58,717 nucleotides of DNA from the NCBI GenBank assembly GCA_019411365.1, contig DXQT01000013.1, positions 8,195-66,911 on the forward strand, written 5' to 3'. The notes below the pieces were generated by a model. That model saw only the letters and a list, made by a program, of their open reading frames with translations. It was not told the DNA's origin and searched no databases. Source of the stretch: Roseburia sp. Lineage in GTDB: Bacteria; Bacillota_A; Clostridia; Lachnospirales; Lachnospiraceae. A program made the position numbers and the translations under genes. Every line of letters begins with the position of its first letter. The first letter of the stretch is position 1. Shown here piece after piece: positions 41,500-51,866 of this stretch.

Positions 41500-41936
41500 A
41501 CCAGTTTTGCCAGTACACCATTTACAAACGAAGGTGAATTATCTGTGCCGTACTGTTTTGCAAGTTCCACCGCCTCGTTGATTGCAACTTTCGCCGGTAC
41601 ATCTTCCTCATACAGCATTTCATACACTGCCAGACGGATCAATGTCAGATCAACTTTTCCCATTCTTCCTGTTTTCCAGCCTTCTGATACCTCATTGATC
41701 TTCGCGTCGATCTCCTCAAGCTTTTCAGAAATCTTTTCTACTTTTTCAAAAATATATGTCTTGTCTTTTTCTTTCCAGCTGCAGGCATCATCCTCACACA
41801 ATGCAATCTGCTCTGACATCTCTTCCTGATTATAAAATTCCACACGGAACAGCATTTTAAATACCTGCTCTCTTATCTCTCTTCTGGTCATATCCTTTTC
41901 TTCTGTCATCCTTTCTTCTTGTATTCTTTTACGCAT
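41496..41936 (-). CDS. nusB: Transcription antitermination factor NusB
   Basis: 146 aa in the longest frame; starts at 41909 or 41891 are also possible (the latter has AAAAGG close by). All-helical NusB pattern: REIREQVFKMLFRVEFYNQE, LTLIRLAVYEMLYEEDVPAK, VAINEAVELAKQYGTDNSPS and FVNGVLAKL. It works with NusE/S10 at boxA during rRNA transcription. Follows asp23 with a terminator-like hairpin between. Confidence 0.9.
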   Translation of the reverse strand: MRKRIQEERMTEEKDMTRREIREQVFKMLFRVEFYNQEEMSEQIALCEDDACSWKEKDKTYIFEKVEKISEKLEEIDAKINEVSEGWKTGRMGKVDLTLIRLAVYEMLYEEDVPAKVAINEAVELAKQYGTDNSPSFVNGVLAKLV

Positions 41937-41941
41937 AAGGA

Positions 41942-41968
41942 AAAAGGATGTCGCTTAAGACACCCTCT
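41942..41968 (-). terminator. Terminator-like hairpin between asp23 and nusB
   Basis: GGTGTC and GACATCC pair around TTAAGC (minus strand), followed by TTTTT. Short stem with one G-U; probably partial termination within the operon. Confidence 0.6.
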
Positions 41969-41983
41969 TTTCTTAGAATAGCA

Positions 41984-42361
41984 TTATTTATTGTTGCCCA
42001 TGTCCACACTTGCGATACGGATGTTCACTACGGATACTTCAAGTCCTGTCATATTTTCAATCGCATTTTTTACTCTGTCCTGTACTTTGGCAGATACCTC
42101 TGGAATGGAATAACCATAAGAGATATTCAGCGCAACGTCCACATTGACGGTTCCCTCAAGCACCTCTACTCGAATGCCTTTGGAAAGATTCTTCATGCCA
42201 AGCTTACTAACAAGTTCATTTGTAATGTTGCCAGCCATGGAACCTACCCCTTCAACCTCTGTAGCGGCAAGCCCTGCAATGATGGCAACTACTTCATCTG
42301 CTATCTTCACTTCTCCCAAATTACCATCCTTTATTTTAAATGTTTTTCTATCCTCACCCAT
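41984..42361 (-). CDS. Asp23/Gls24-family envelope stress protein
   Basis: 125 aa. GEVKIADEVVAIIAGLAATE, VEGVGSMAGNITNELVSKLG and VNVDVALNISYGYSIPEVSA followed by VQDRVKNAIENMTGLEVSVV are the Asp23 (DUF322) blocks. Soluble and usually membrane-associated via partners; role in cell-envelope homeostasis. Such a gene commonly precedes nusB in clostridia. Confidence 0.92.
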   Translation of the reverse strand: MGEDRKTFKIKDGNLGEVKIADEVVAIIAGLAATEVEGVGSMAGNITNELVSKLGMKNLSKGIRVEVLEGTVNVDVALNISYGYSIPEVSAKVQDRVKNAIENMTGLEVSVVNIRIASVDMGNNK

Positions 42362-42394
42362 CGCTAATTGCCTCCTAAGTGATATTATAAACTT

Positions 42395-42403
42395 ATTATA
42401 ACA
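42395..42403 (-). promoter_or_regulatory. Extended -10 promoter of the asp23-nusB operon
   Basis: On the minus strand TGTTATAAT (TATAAT at 42400-42395), about 35 nt before the AGGAGG site of asp23. The -35 region (TTCCAA, 17 nt upstream) is poor, consistent with an extended -10 promoter. Confidence 0.55.
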
Positions 42404-42512
42404 GACTATTCTTGTTTTGGAAACTAAAATTTGTATAAAACCGGGATTATCTGTCAGAATGGTAGTATCTTTATCTTTAAATCAGTTTGATATAGACATC
42501 TAACTGCTGTTC

Positions 42513-42983
42513 TTACAATTCTGCCACTAAATCTGCAAATTCTCCGAGCTCTCCTCGTACCTCATAGGTTTCCAGGGCATTGTAATAATCCAGTCGATTT
42601 TCTTTTGCGATAGATACCAGCCATTCCCAACTGGCGGAACATGCCCCGCACCACTGATCCGTACTTCCTGATTCCGGTAAATACCACCAACTATAATATT
42701 TTCTGTCAAAATTGCATGAATATCCTTTACAATAGGTTCATCCAGTATTTTTCCTTCCGCAATGCACTTTTTAACATACTGATACGCCTTCTTGTGATTG
42801 ACAACTTCATATATTTCACGCAGTTCTTTTCCGCCTACAGATATTCCATCTTCCAGTACTACCTTGGTTTCCATCAGCGTCAATGTATTACCTTCTATAG
42901 CTGTGGAATTATGTGTAAAAGTTAATTCAAAGTCTTTTTCATAGGAAGATAATATTGGCTTTGCACAGTTTTTGACTTTGAGT
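42513..42983 (-). pseudogene. Fic-family pseudogene with catalytic core deleted
   Basis: One minus frame encodes the Fic N-terminal region (YEKDFELTFTHNSTAIEGNT, then LTLMETKVVLEDGISVGGKE, IVKDIHAILTENIIVGGIYR, EVRISGAGHVPP). A second frame downstream encodes a typical Fic C-terminal end (SWEWLVSIAKENRLDYYNAL, ETYEVRGELGEFADLVAEL, stop). Between them the HPFxxGNGR catalytic segment is missing and the frame changes near 42,625-42,640. An in-frame stop lies just before 42,983, so the native start is lost too. The remnant cannot AMPylate. Debris of a former Fic or Fic-type toxin gene. Confidence 0.82.
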
Positions 42984-43233
42984 CATTTCGATAGTATGGC
43001 TCATGTGAACGTTAATACTTATCATAACCTAACTGATCGTCCATTTCGGCTTCTAACATTCCCTGAATTGTACTAGCCAGCAAATTTTTAAAGCGCCTTA
43101 TATATCATTAACAGTTTCTATGCAAAAGTAGTTATTTTTTTAAACAAGAAGATTAAAGTGAAGAAACACCAGAATCGACATCCACCGAATCTAGCGTTTC
43201 TTTATCATAGAATCATTTTACAGCCCTTTGCTT

Positions 43234-43374
43234 TTACTCGTCCTTATAAGTATTTCTTACATTTTTAAGCTTTGTCTGTCCAGATACTGCTATTCCAACA
43301 ACATCTAACACATCTACTTCTAATCCAGGATAGTACGGATAAAATCTATTTTGTTTCCATTGACTAACGGTCAT
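43234..43374 (-). CDS. Orphan ORF, 46 aa
   Basis: ATG at 43374 overlaps the stop of the preceding 86-aa ORF (ATGA). Product begins MTVSQWKQNRFYPYYPGLEV and ends NTYKDE. No family recognised. Given the surrounding gene debris it may be the tail of a larger lost gene; the coupling to the upstream ORF suggests either a two-gene unit or one gene split by a frameshift. Confidence 0.4.
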   Translation of the reverse strand: MTVSQWKQNRFYPYYPGLEVDVLDVVGIAVSGQTKLKNVRNTYKDE

Positions 43375-43631
43375 ATCTCCAGAAGCCTTTTTGAAAACCA
43401 TTCATATGCTTGATCCAAGCAAGAAACGGCATCTCTACAAAATGTAATATTATATTTAGAATTATTCCGTATATAATAACAGTCAAAATAATATTGTGAC
43501 ATTTCTATTTTTGTTGTATCATATACAAATTTAATATCTGGATAATATACATCAACATTTGCAGAATAGATATATCCATTTTTCATCTCATAAATCCATA
43601 ATAAATCATCAAGACAACTTGATGATTTCAA
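43371..43631 (-). CDS. Orphan ORF, 86 aa, possibly a gene remnant
   Basis: TTG start without a good ribosome site; the frame is open for only a few codons before it (DWVRY) until a TAA. Product SSSCLDDLLWIYEMKNGYIY then SANVDVYYPDIKFVYDTTKI and CLDQAYEWFSKRLLEI: acidic/aromatic, resembling small immunity-type or phage proteins only in composition. Function unknown. Confidence 0.4.
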   Translation of the reverse strand: MKSSSCLDDLLWIYEMKNGYIYSANVDVYYPDIKFVYDTTKIEMSQYYFDCYYIRNNSKYNITFCRDAVSCLDQAYEWFSKRLLEI

Positions 43632-43685
43632 ATACCGAACCCAATCTTAAAAAAATAACTGCATCACAACACCTCATTTTTACGC

Positions 43686-43718
43686 AAAAAAAGAGAAGAA
43701 AGTTTTCACGTTCTTCTC
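43686..43718 (-). terminator. Rho-independent terminator downstream of metA
   Basis: GAGAAGAA (43693-43700) pairs with TTCTTCTC (43711-43718), followed by seven T in the minus transcript (A-run 43686-43692). About 190 nt after the metA stop. Confidence 0.8.
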
Positions 43719-43866
43719 ATATTTTTGTCATATCAGAGCTCTATTTTCTTTTGTTTTTTGGAGTGTGTATGCTACACACTATCTACACACTTTCGCTATC
43801 AAAATATGTGCCATTTTATACAATTTTATAATTTTCTGAAGCAAACCAAATACGGCTCTAAGTCTC

Positions 43867-43914
43867 TATTTCCGGGAAAACGACCTTATTTCCGGGAAGA
43901 CGACCTTATTTCCC
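43867..43914. repeat. 20-bp tandem repeat overlapping the metA stop
   Basis: TATTTCCGGGAAAACGACCT and TATTTCCGGGAAGACGACCT in tandem, then TATTTCCC. The last partial unit encodes the final metA codons (GGG AAA TAA on minus). Each junction can form a GGGAA/TTCCC hairpin. Confidence 0.75.
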
Positions 43915-44838
43915 TACAATCTCCGCCGTATCAATGAACTCATACGGTGTCGTCTGGTACACATAGTAGTTCAGCCAGTTTGAGTAGAGGATATTCCCAT
44001 GTGACCGCCACTCCAGCCTCGGCTTTTTCGTATCATCATCATCCGGATAATAGTTGACCGGGAGATCGATCGGCAGTCCTTTTTCTTTATCACGTTTGTA
44101 CTCCTTGTCAAGTGTGACACGGTCATACTCCGGGTGTCCCATAACGAAAATGCGTCTGCCTTCGTCTGCGATTGCAAGGAACACACCTGCCTCATCAGAC
44201 TCGGCAAGAATCGTCAGATCCGGTATTTTACGGATATCTTCCGCTCTCACTTCTGTATGTCTGGAGTGCGGTGCCATAAAATAATCGTCAAAGCCGCGGA
44301 CTAACGGCACTTTGCGGTTCATGACATGATGTTCAAACACCCCGAATACCTTTTTGTCCAGCAGATGCTTTTTCAATCCATAATGATAATAAAGTCCTGC
44401 CTGTGCACCCCAGCATAAATGCATCGTAGATGTCACATGTGTTTTCGTCCATTCAAAAATATCACACATTTCCTTCCAGTAGTCCACTTCCTCAAATTCC
44501 ATCTGTTCCACCGGAGCCCCTGTGATGATGAGTCCGTCAAAATAACGGTTTTTTACTCCATCAAACGTCTCGTAGAATTTGTTTAAATGGCTCATGGATG
44601 TGTTTTTTGACTCATGGGACGATACTGTGATAAATGTCACATTGATCTGCAGCGGTGTGTTCGACAGCGAACGCAAGAGCTGCAGCTCTGTGTCTTCTTT
44701 TAACGGCATTAAATTCAGGATTCCAATCTCAATAACGCGGATATCCTGATGTGTTGCTCGACTTTCATCCATAACAAATATATTTTCCTTCTCCAATATC
44801 TCTTTCGCCGGTAAATCACTCTGTGTTTTAATTGGCAT
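43906..44838 (-). CDS. metA: Homoserine O-acyltransferase (MetA)
   Basis: 310 aa from the ATG at 44838 (GGAGAATGTT). A longer frame begins at 44976 but reads through the hairpin element and is rejected. Motifs: [20 protein letters not shown], acyl-accepting Cys in [20 protein letters not shown], Glu/His in [17 protein letters not shown], and [12 protein letters not shown]. It activates homoserine for methionine synthesis; succinyl versus acetyl use cannot be told by eye. It follows ligA, separated only by the palindromic element. Confidence 0.94.
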   Translation of the reverse strand: MPIKTQSDLPAKEILEKENIFVMDESRATHQDIRVIEIGILNLMPLKEDTELQLLRSLSNTPLQINVTFITVSSHESKNTSMSHLNKFYETFDGVKNRYFDGLIITGAPVEQMEFEEVDYWKEMCDIFEWTKTHVTSTMHLCWGAQAGLYYHYGLKKHLLDKKVFGVFEHHVMNRKVPLVRGFDDYFMAPHSRHTEVRAEDIRKIPDLTILAESDEAGVFLAIADEGRRIFVMGHPEYDRVTLDKEYKRDKEKGLPIDLPVNYYPDDDDTKKPRLEWRSHGNILYSNWLNYYVYQTTPYEFIDTAEIVGK

Positions 44839-44841
44839 AAC

Positions 44842-47743
<2,902 letters not shown>

Positions 47744-47765
47744 TTTTCACCTTTCTCTTTCTGCA

Positions 47766-47797
47766 CAAAAGCGGAGACTTATCTTTAAAGTCTCCGC
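47766..47797 (-). terminator. Terminator after the SH3-domain gene
   Basis: GCGGAGACTT (47771-47780) and AAGTCTCCGC (47788-47797) pair perfectly around a 7-nt loop, followed by TTTTG in the minus transcript. Confidence 0.8.
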
Positions 47798-47858
47798 CAT
47801 TTCTACTGTGGCTACAAGTCTGTTACTAAAAATGTGCCATCCATTGTATATTGAACAT

Positions 47859-49208
47859 TTACTGTAACAGGGAAGTCTTAATATAACCGGTCTGTCCATT
47901 CCAGGTTACCTTTGTCCATCCCTCTGCATAGCTCATAACTACCGTGACCTTCTCACCGGAAAAAGCTGTTCCGATCTTGCTGTCGTTCTCGCTCATTCCC
48001 GAACGGATATTTATGGAATCACTCAGCGTAATGACTGTTCCCTCAGCTATAAAATTGCTTGTGGTCGTCTGCTCTTCATTTCCACCGTTATCTGAATCAG
48101 AATCGGAATTTTTCGTTGTAAGATACTCTGTCTTAATATATCCGGTCTGTCCGTTATAATTTACAACACTCCACTCTCCATCTGTACCTGTTCTTGTAAG
48201 TGCTGTGCCTTTCTCTAACGTTCCAATTTTATCGGATTCTGTATCTGCGGCTGCTCTGACATTTACAGTATCTACTGCATAAACGGTATCCGGCTCACCC
48301 TGTGTCGGTGTATCTTCCGCCGGCTGCTCCGTATTCTCCTCCGGTGTCTCAGTCTGCTCTGATTCTGTTGTTTCTTCCGGAGCCTGCTCTGTGCTCTCTG
48401 TCTCGGTATTCTGGCTGACGATCGTGCCTGCCCACTCAGTGATCGCATTCGGAATCGTCGTGGAGATCATCTCACTTAACTTATCATCCGAAGCAATGGC
48501 CGTGTCATATTTACCCTGTACTTCTTTCTGAAGTGTATTGACATCTTCGCTGTCCTCGTACTCACTGATCAGGTTCTGAATGCTTGTATCTAACGCATTT
48601 TCTTTAATCTTTAAATTGTACTGGCTGTAAAGGTTATCAATGTATACACTGCCATCTTCATTCGTGCGCACATAGAAGAAATCCAGTCCCGGCGCAACCG
48701 TATCTACATCTTTAAATTTCACTTCAACATAAACGGATACAAGATAAGAAGATGCATCAAGCCCCTGTTTTGTGTAGCATTTGATATTCTGGTATGCATC
48801 TACATACTGGCTGAATACGGAAATATAACTTTTTTCATTTTCAGACAGCGGGGTTGCGATTGTTGAAAGTGTATCCGTGTCTCCCGCTGCATATGCGGTA
48901 TAGTACTGGTTGATCAGTGTATTTACATCTTCATGTGCATCCACCTCAAACTCCTGTTTTGCGTCATCTGATGCCTCTGAAGCTACCTCTGTTGCCGCAA
49001 CATTCTGTCCATTCTGTGGCTGTTTCGGAGATCCGACCTTTACTAAAATAAGTACCATTGCAAGGAACAATACCCCTGCTGTAATATAACGCACATTCTG
49101 TTTTATAAATGTAAGAATCTTATTTGTTTCTTTATTGCCTGTCTCTTTATTTTCTGTATCTTTTTTTAATTTATCATCAACATTTGAAGAAGCCATTGTA
49201 TTTTCCAT
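47859..49208 (-). CDS. Membrane-anchored bacterial SH3-domain protein
   Basis: 449 aa. Cytoplasmic basic N-terminus, one transmembrane helix (YITAGVLFLAMVLILVKVG, about 35-53), an extracellular alpha/beta domain with NTF2-like pattern (VNTLINQYYTAYAAGDTDTL), a Glu/Thr/Pro-rich linker (about 265-305), and two SH3b repeats (VNVRAAADTESDKIGTLEKG about 312; INIRSGMSENDSKIGTAFSG about 398, each ending NGQTGYIKT). It likely binds peptidoglycan at the outer surface; exact function unknown. The gene directly follows the tRNA-Arg gene on the same strand. Confidence 0.85.
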   Translation of the reverse strand: MENTMASSNVDDKLKKDTENKETGNKETNKILTFIKQNVRYITAGVLFLAMVLILVKVGSPKQPQNGQNVAATEVASEASDDAKQEFEVDAHEDVNTLINQYYTAYAAGDTDTLSTIATPLSENEKSYISVFSQYVDAYQNIKCYTKQGLDASSYLVSVYVEVKFKDVDTVAPGLDFFYVRTNEDGSVYIDNLYSQYNLKIKENALDTSIQNLISEYEDSEDVNTLQKEVQGKYDTAIASDDKLSEMISTTIPNAITEWAGTIVSQNTETESTEQAPEETTESEQTETPEENTEQPAEDTPTQGEPDTVYAVDTVNVRAAADTESDKIGTLEKGTALTRTGTDGEWSVVNYNGQTGYIKTEYLTTKNSDSDSDNGGNEEQTTTSNFIAEGTVITLSDSINIRSGMSENDSKIGTAFSGEKVTVVMSYAEGWTKVTWNGQTGYIKTSLLQ

Positions 49209-49292
49209 CCCTTTCCTTTTGTTGTATAAAACGCCATAAAATATGTAACAGGCGTAACATATAACATGCCGCCTGCTATCTGACTGTCAAAA

Positions 49293-49364
49293 TGCACCCG
49301 GCGGGAATCGAACCCGCATTGCCGGAGTCGGAGTCCGGTGTTCTATCCATTAGACTACGGTTGC
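49293..49364 (-). tRNA. tRNA-Arg (anticodon CCG)
   Basis: Reads 5' GCAACCG TA GTCT ... anticodon arm CCGGA-CTCCGAC-TCCGG (anticodon CCG, codon CGG) ... T arm GCGGG-TTCGATT-CCCGC ... CGGGTGC A. CCA is not encoded. The acceptor stem pairs except position 4 (A) with 69 (G), a mismatch where GCACCCG would pair fully, and the first D-stem pair is also weak. Possibly functional with an irregular acceptor, or a mutation. Confidence 0.88.
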
Positions 49365-49426
49365 CTGCTCTTACTATTATAAGGGATCTGCAGCATAAAA
49401 AAATGTTACTTTTTTACGCACGTTTT

Positions 49427-49455
49427 ATCATAGCAGACCATAAAATAATTGTCAA
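49427..49455 (-). promoter_or_regulatory. Promoter of tRNA-Arg
   Basis: Minus strand -35 TTGACA (49455-49450), 17-nt spacer, -10 TATGAT (49432-49427). Transcription would start about 55 nt before the tRNA and may continue into the SH3-domain gene. Confidence 0.8.
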
Positions 49456-49484
49456 CAAAAAATGCCGGTGCAGGTTACGGCATT
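49456..49484 (-). terminator. Terminator after the DUF4422 gene
   Basis: AATGCCG (49461-49467) and CGGCATT (49478-49484) pair around a 10-nt loop, followed by TTTT in the minus transcript; about 45 nt after the DUF4422 stop and adjoining the tRNA promoter. Confidence 0.8.
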
Positions 49485-49529
49485 CTTCCTCATGCGTGTA
49501 TTTTCCTGCTTTCCGGCATTTCTTAAAAT

Positions 49530-50642
49530 TTAATGAAGATATTTTAACATGCGATCCATCAGATCTTTTTTCTCACTTTCAGATTCTTTTCCCATCATGA
49601 CTGCCACCCACACTGCGGTCTTTGATATTTTCCCTTCGCCCAGAAAACGGATATCCTCTTCGCTCTCGCTGTTTTCGCGGTACCGGCTCACAACCCGGTT
49701 TAATTTCGAAAATATCTCCATCAGTCTGCCAAAATCATTTTCTCTTTCTAAAATCATGGTTTCACCATGATTTCTTTCTTCCCCCGCGGTTGCAATGATC
49801 TGCATGCACAGATGCAATTCACCCGTGATATCAGATGCCTCCATTAATACATCCGGTCTTTTTTCTCTTGTCTCCAAAAAAATTTTCTTTGCCAGATCAA
49901 CATCGCGGTTTCTGAAACATTCGGCAAGACACCTTTTTAATTCACCGGTCTCTGCCTTTTCTCCAAGCATTCCCACTTTGCACTCATATACACGCAGCTT
50001 TTTCACTGTAACCCACACAAGCAGGAGAAATTCGGAAATAAATCCAAATACTCTTTTATGGTAGGCATCTTCCCCCGTTTCTAATTCGATCCGCTCTGCC
50101 ACCTCAAAGAAAATGGAAAACAGCCAGGATGCATATTCATCAAATAATATTTTTGAAGTGACAAGGATATTTCCAAAATAAGTCTGTCTGCCATTTACAA
50201 GCTGTTCAAATGCATCCGCATATTCCGGATATTTCTCTGTAATGACCTTTCCTGTCATCTCCAGTGCCCGTATATTGTGGTTTGCCAAAAATCCGTCGTA
50301 ATAAGAATTGTTTAACTGGACTTTTTTGGTCGTGACCAGATCGTATTTTCTTAACAGTTCCCGGTATTCCTCCTCCGTATAGATCTGTTCTTTTTCGTTG
50401 ATCAGATACCGTCTGTAATGGCAGGTGCCGACATAATCGGCATCATGGCAGTTTTTCCAGATCCAGTAAAACCCGGTCAGCTCACTGTAATAACAGTTCA
50501 GCGCTGAGATCTGTTCTCCCGTATCATCCCCCAAATATCCCAGATTCTCCCCGCATGCCCTTCCGACATGAAGCGGTACATAAAGCGGATCCGGCAGGGG
50601 TGTAAATTTTTTGTGTGTCATGGTATATATGCGCATGGACAT
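49530..50642 (-). CDS. DUF4422 glycosyltransferase-like protein
   Basis: 370 aa from the ATG at 50642 (AAAGGAGGACACATC). MRIYTMTHKKFTPLPDPLYV, LGDDTGEQISALNCYYSELT and GFYWIWKNCHDADYVGTCHY followed by RRYLINEKEQIY is the DUF4422 signature of capsule/exopolysaccharide glycosyltransferases. The C-terminal about 110 residues are an extra charged helical region. Stands alone with its own terminator, not in a polysaccharide cluster. Confidence 0.85.
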   Translation of the reverse strand: MSMRIYTMTHKKFTPLPDPLYVPLHVGRACGENLGYLGDDTGEQISALNCYYSELTGFYWIWKNCHDADYVGTCHYRRYLINEKEQIYTEEEYRELLRKYDLVTTKKVQLNNSYYDGFLANHNIRALEMTGKVITEKYPEYADAFEQLVNGRQTYFGNILVTSKILFDEYASWLFSIFFEVAERIELETGEDAYHKRVFGFISEFLLLVWVTVKKLRVYECKVGMLGEKAETGELKRCLAECFRNRDVDLAKKIFLETREKRPDVLMEASDITGELHLCMQIIATAGEERNHGETMILERENDFGRLMEIFSKLNRVVSRYRENSESEEDIRFLGEGKISKTAVWVAVMMGKESESEKKDLMDRMLKYLH

Positions 50643-50725
50643 GATGTGTCCTCCTTTGTATTCCTGTTGATACAATTTTTTTTACATCATCTGCTAATAA
50701 ACTATACCACAACTATCCTGTTTTT

Positions 50726-51691
50726 TTAACCGATCCCGTGTTCTTTTTTTATCATTTCTTTCATCCCGGTTAAAATATCCGCTGATCTTTTCAACTGCAT
50801 TTTTTCTTCCTCGTCCAGTGAGATCGGTATCACGTTCTCCACACCGTCCTTTCCGACAATGGCAGGCATGCTGATCACAATATCTTTCATTCCGTAAATG
50901 CCATGCATCATGGAAGATACCGGAAGGATCGACTGTTCATTTCGGATGATACATTCACAGATCCGCTTTACCGCCATCGCAATCCCATAATAGGTCGCAC
51001 GCTTGCGTTCAATGATCTCGTAAGCGCTGTTTCTTACTTTTTCATAGATACGGTTTTCGGATTCCTCATGCATAAAATGACCACGCATTTCGCAAAAATC
51101 ACTCAGACGGACACCGGAAATATTCGCATTGGACCATGCGGCAAGTTCACTGTCTCCGTGTTCCCCGATGATAAACGCATGCACACTGCGGTTATCTACC
51201 CCTAAATGCTCCCCGATCAGATATTTTAACCGGGCGGTATCAAGCACTGTCCCGGAACCGATCACGCGGTGTTCAGGGAAACCGGAAAGTTTCAGTGCCG
51301 TGTAGGTAAGGATATCGACCGGATTGGATACGATAAGAAGGATTCCCTCACAGCCGCGCTTTGCGATCTCCGGGATGATCTGTTTGTATATCTCCACATT
51401 TTTGTGGATCAGATCAAGCCGCGTCTCATCCGGCTTCTGGTTTGCACCCGCCGTGATGATAATAATTCCGGCATCTACAATGTCATCATAGTCCCCGGCA
51501 TATATTTTTACCGGTCTTGCAAATGGAAGTCCGTGGCTTAGATCCATCGCTTCCCCCTCCGCCTTCGCGTGATCTGCATCAATCATGACCATCTCCGAAA
51601 AAATACCGCTCTGCATCAGCGCAAATGCCGATGATGCGCCCACGAATCCGCAGCCGATCATTGCCGCTTTTCTGATATTCATTTTGTCCAT
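50726..51691 (-). CDS. ldh: L-lactate dehydrogenase
   Basis: 321 aa. NAD site KAAMIGCGFVGASSAFALMQ, ADHAKAEGEAMDLSHGLPFA, the substrate Arg region ANQKPDETRLDLIHKNVEIY, NPVDILTYTALKLSG and the active His in VHAFIIGEHGDSELAAWSNA. Reduces pyruvate to L-lactate to regenerate NAD in fermentation; malate use is unlikely given the DETR loop. Single gene between two unrelated operons. Confidence 0.93.
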   Translation of the reverse strand: MDKMNIRKAAMIGCGFVGASSAFALMQSGIFSEMVMIDADHAKAEGEAMDLSHGLPFARPVKIYAGDYDDIVDAGIIIITAGANQKPDETRLDLIHKNVEIYKQIIPEIAKRGCEGILLIVSNPVDILTYTALKLSGFPEHRVIGSGTVLDTARLKYLIGEHLGVDNRSVHAFIIGEHGDSELAAWSNANISGVRLSDFCEMRGHFMHEESENRIYEKVRNSAYEIIERKRATYYGIAMAVKRICECIIRNEQSILPVSSMMHGIYGMKDIVISMPAIVGKDGVENVIPISLDEEEKMQLKRSADILTGMKEMIKKEHGIG

Positions 51692-51827
51692 ATGATTTTC
51701 CTGCTTTCTGCCGCATGAATGTGGCTTTTTCTCATAGTGTTTCCTGTTTGCCGGAAAATTTATGCAGCTATTTTTCTTTTATGTATCCGGAACGAAAATG
51801 AATTCCATACCCGGCAAAATCTGCACG

Positions 51828-51858
51828 AAAAAAGGATGCCGCCAAACGACGACATCCC
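51828..51858 (-). terminator. Terminator after the ABC exporter operon
   Basis: GGATGCCG (51834-51841) and CGACATCC (51850-51857) pair (one G-U) around an 8-nt loop, followed by TTTTTT in the minus transcript. Confidence 0.8.
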
Positions 51859-51866
51859 ATATCCTC

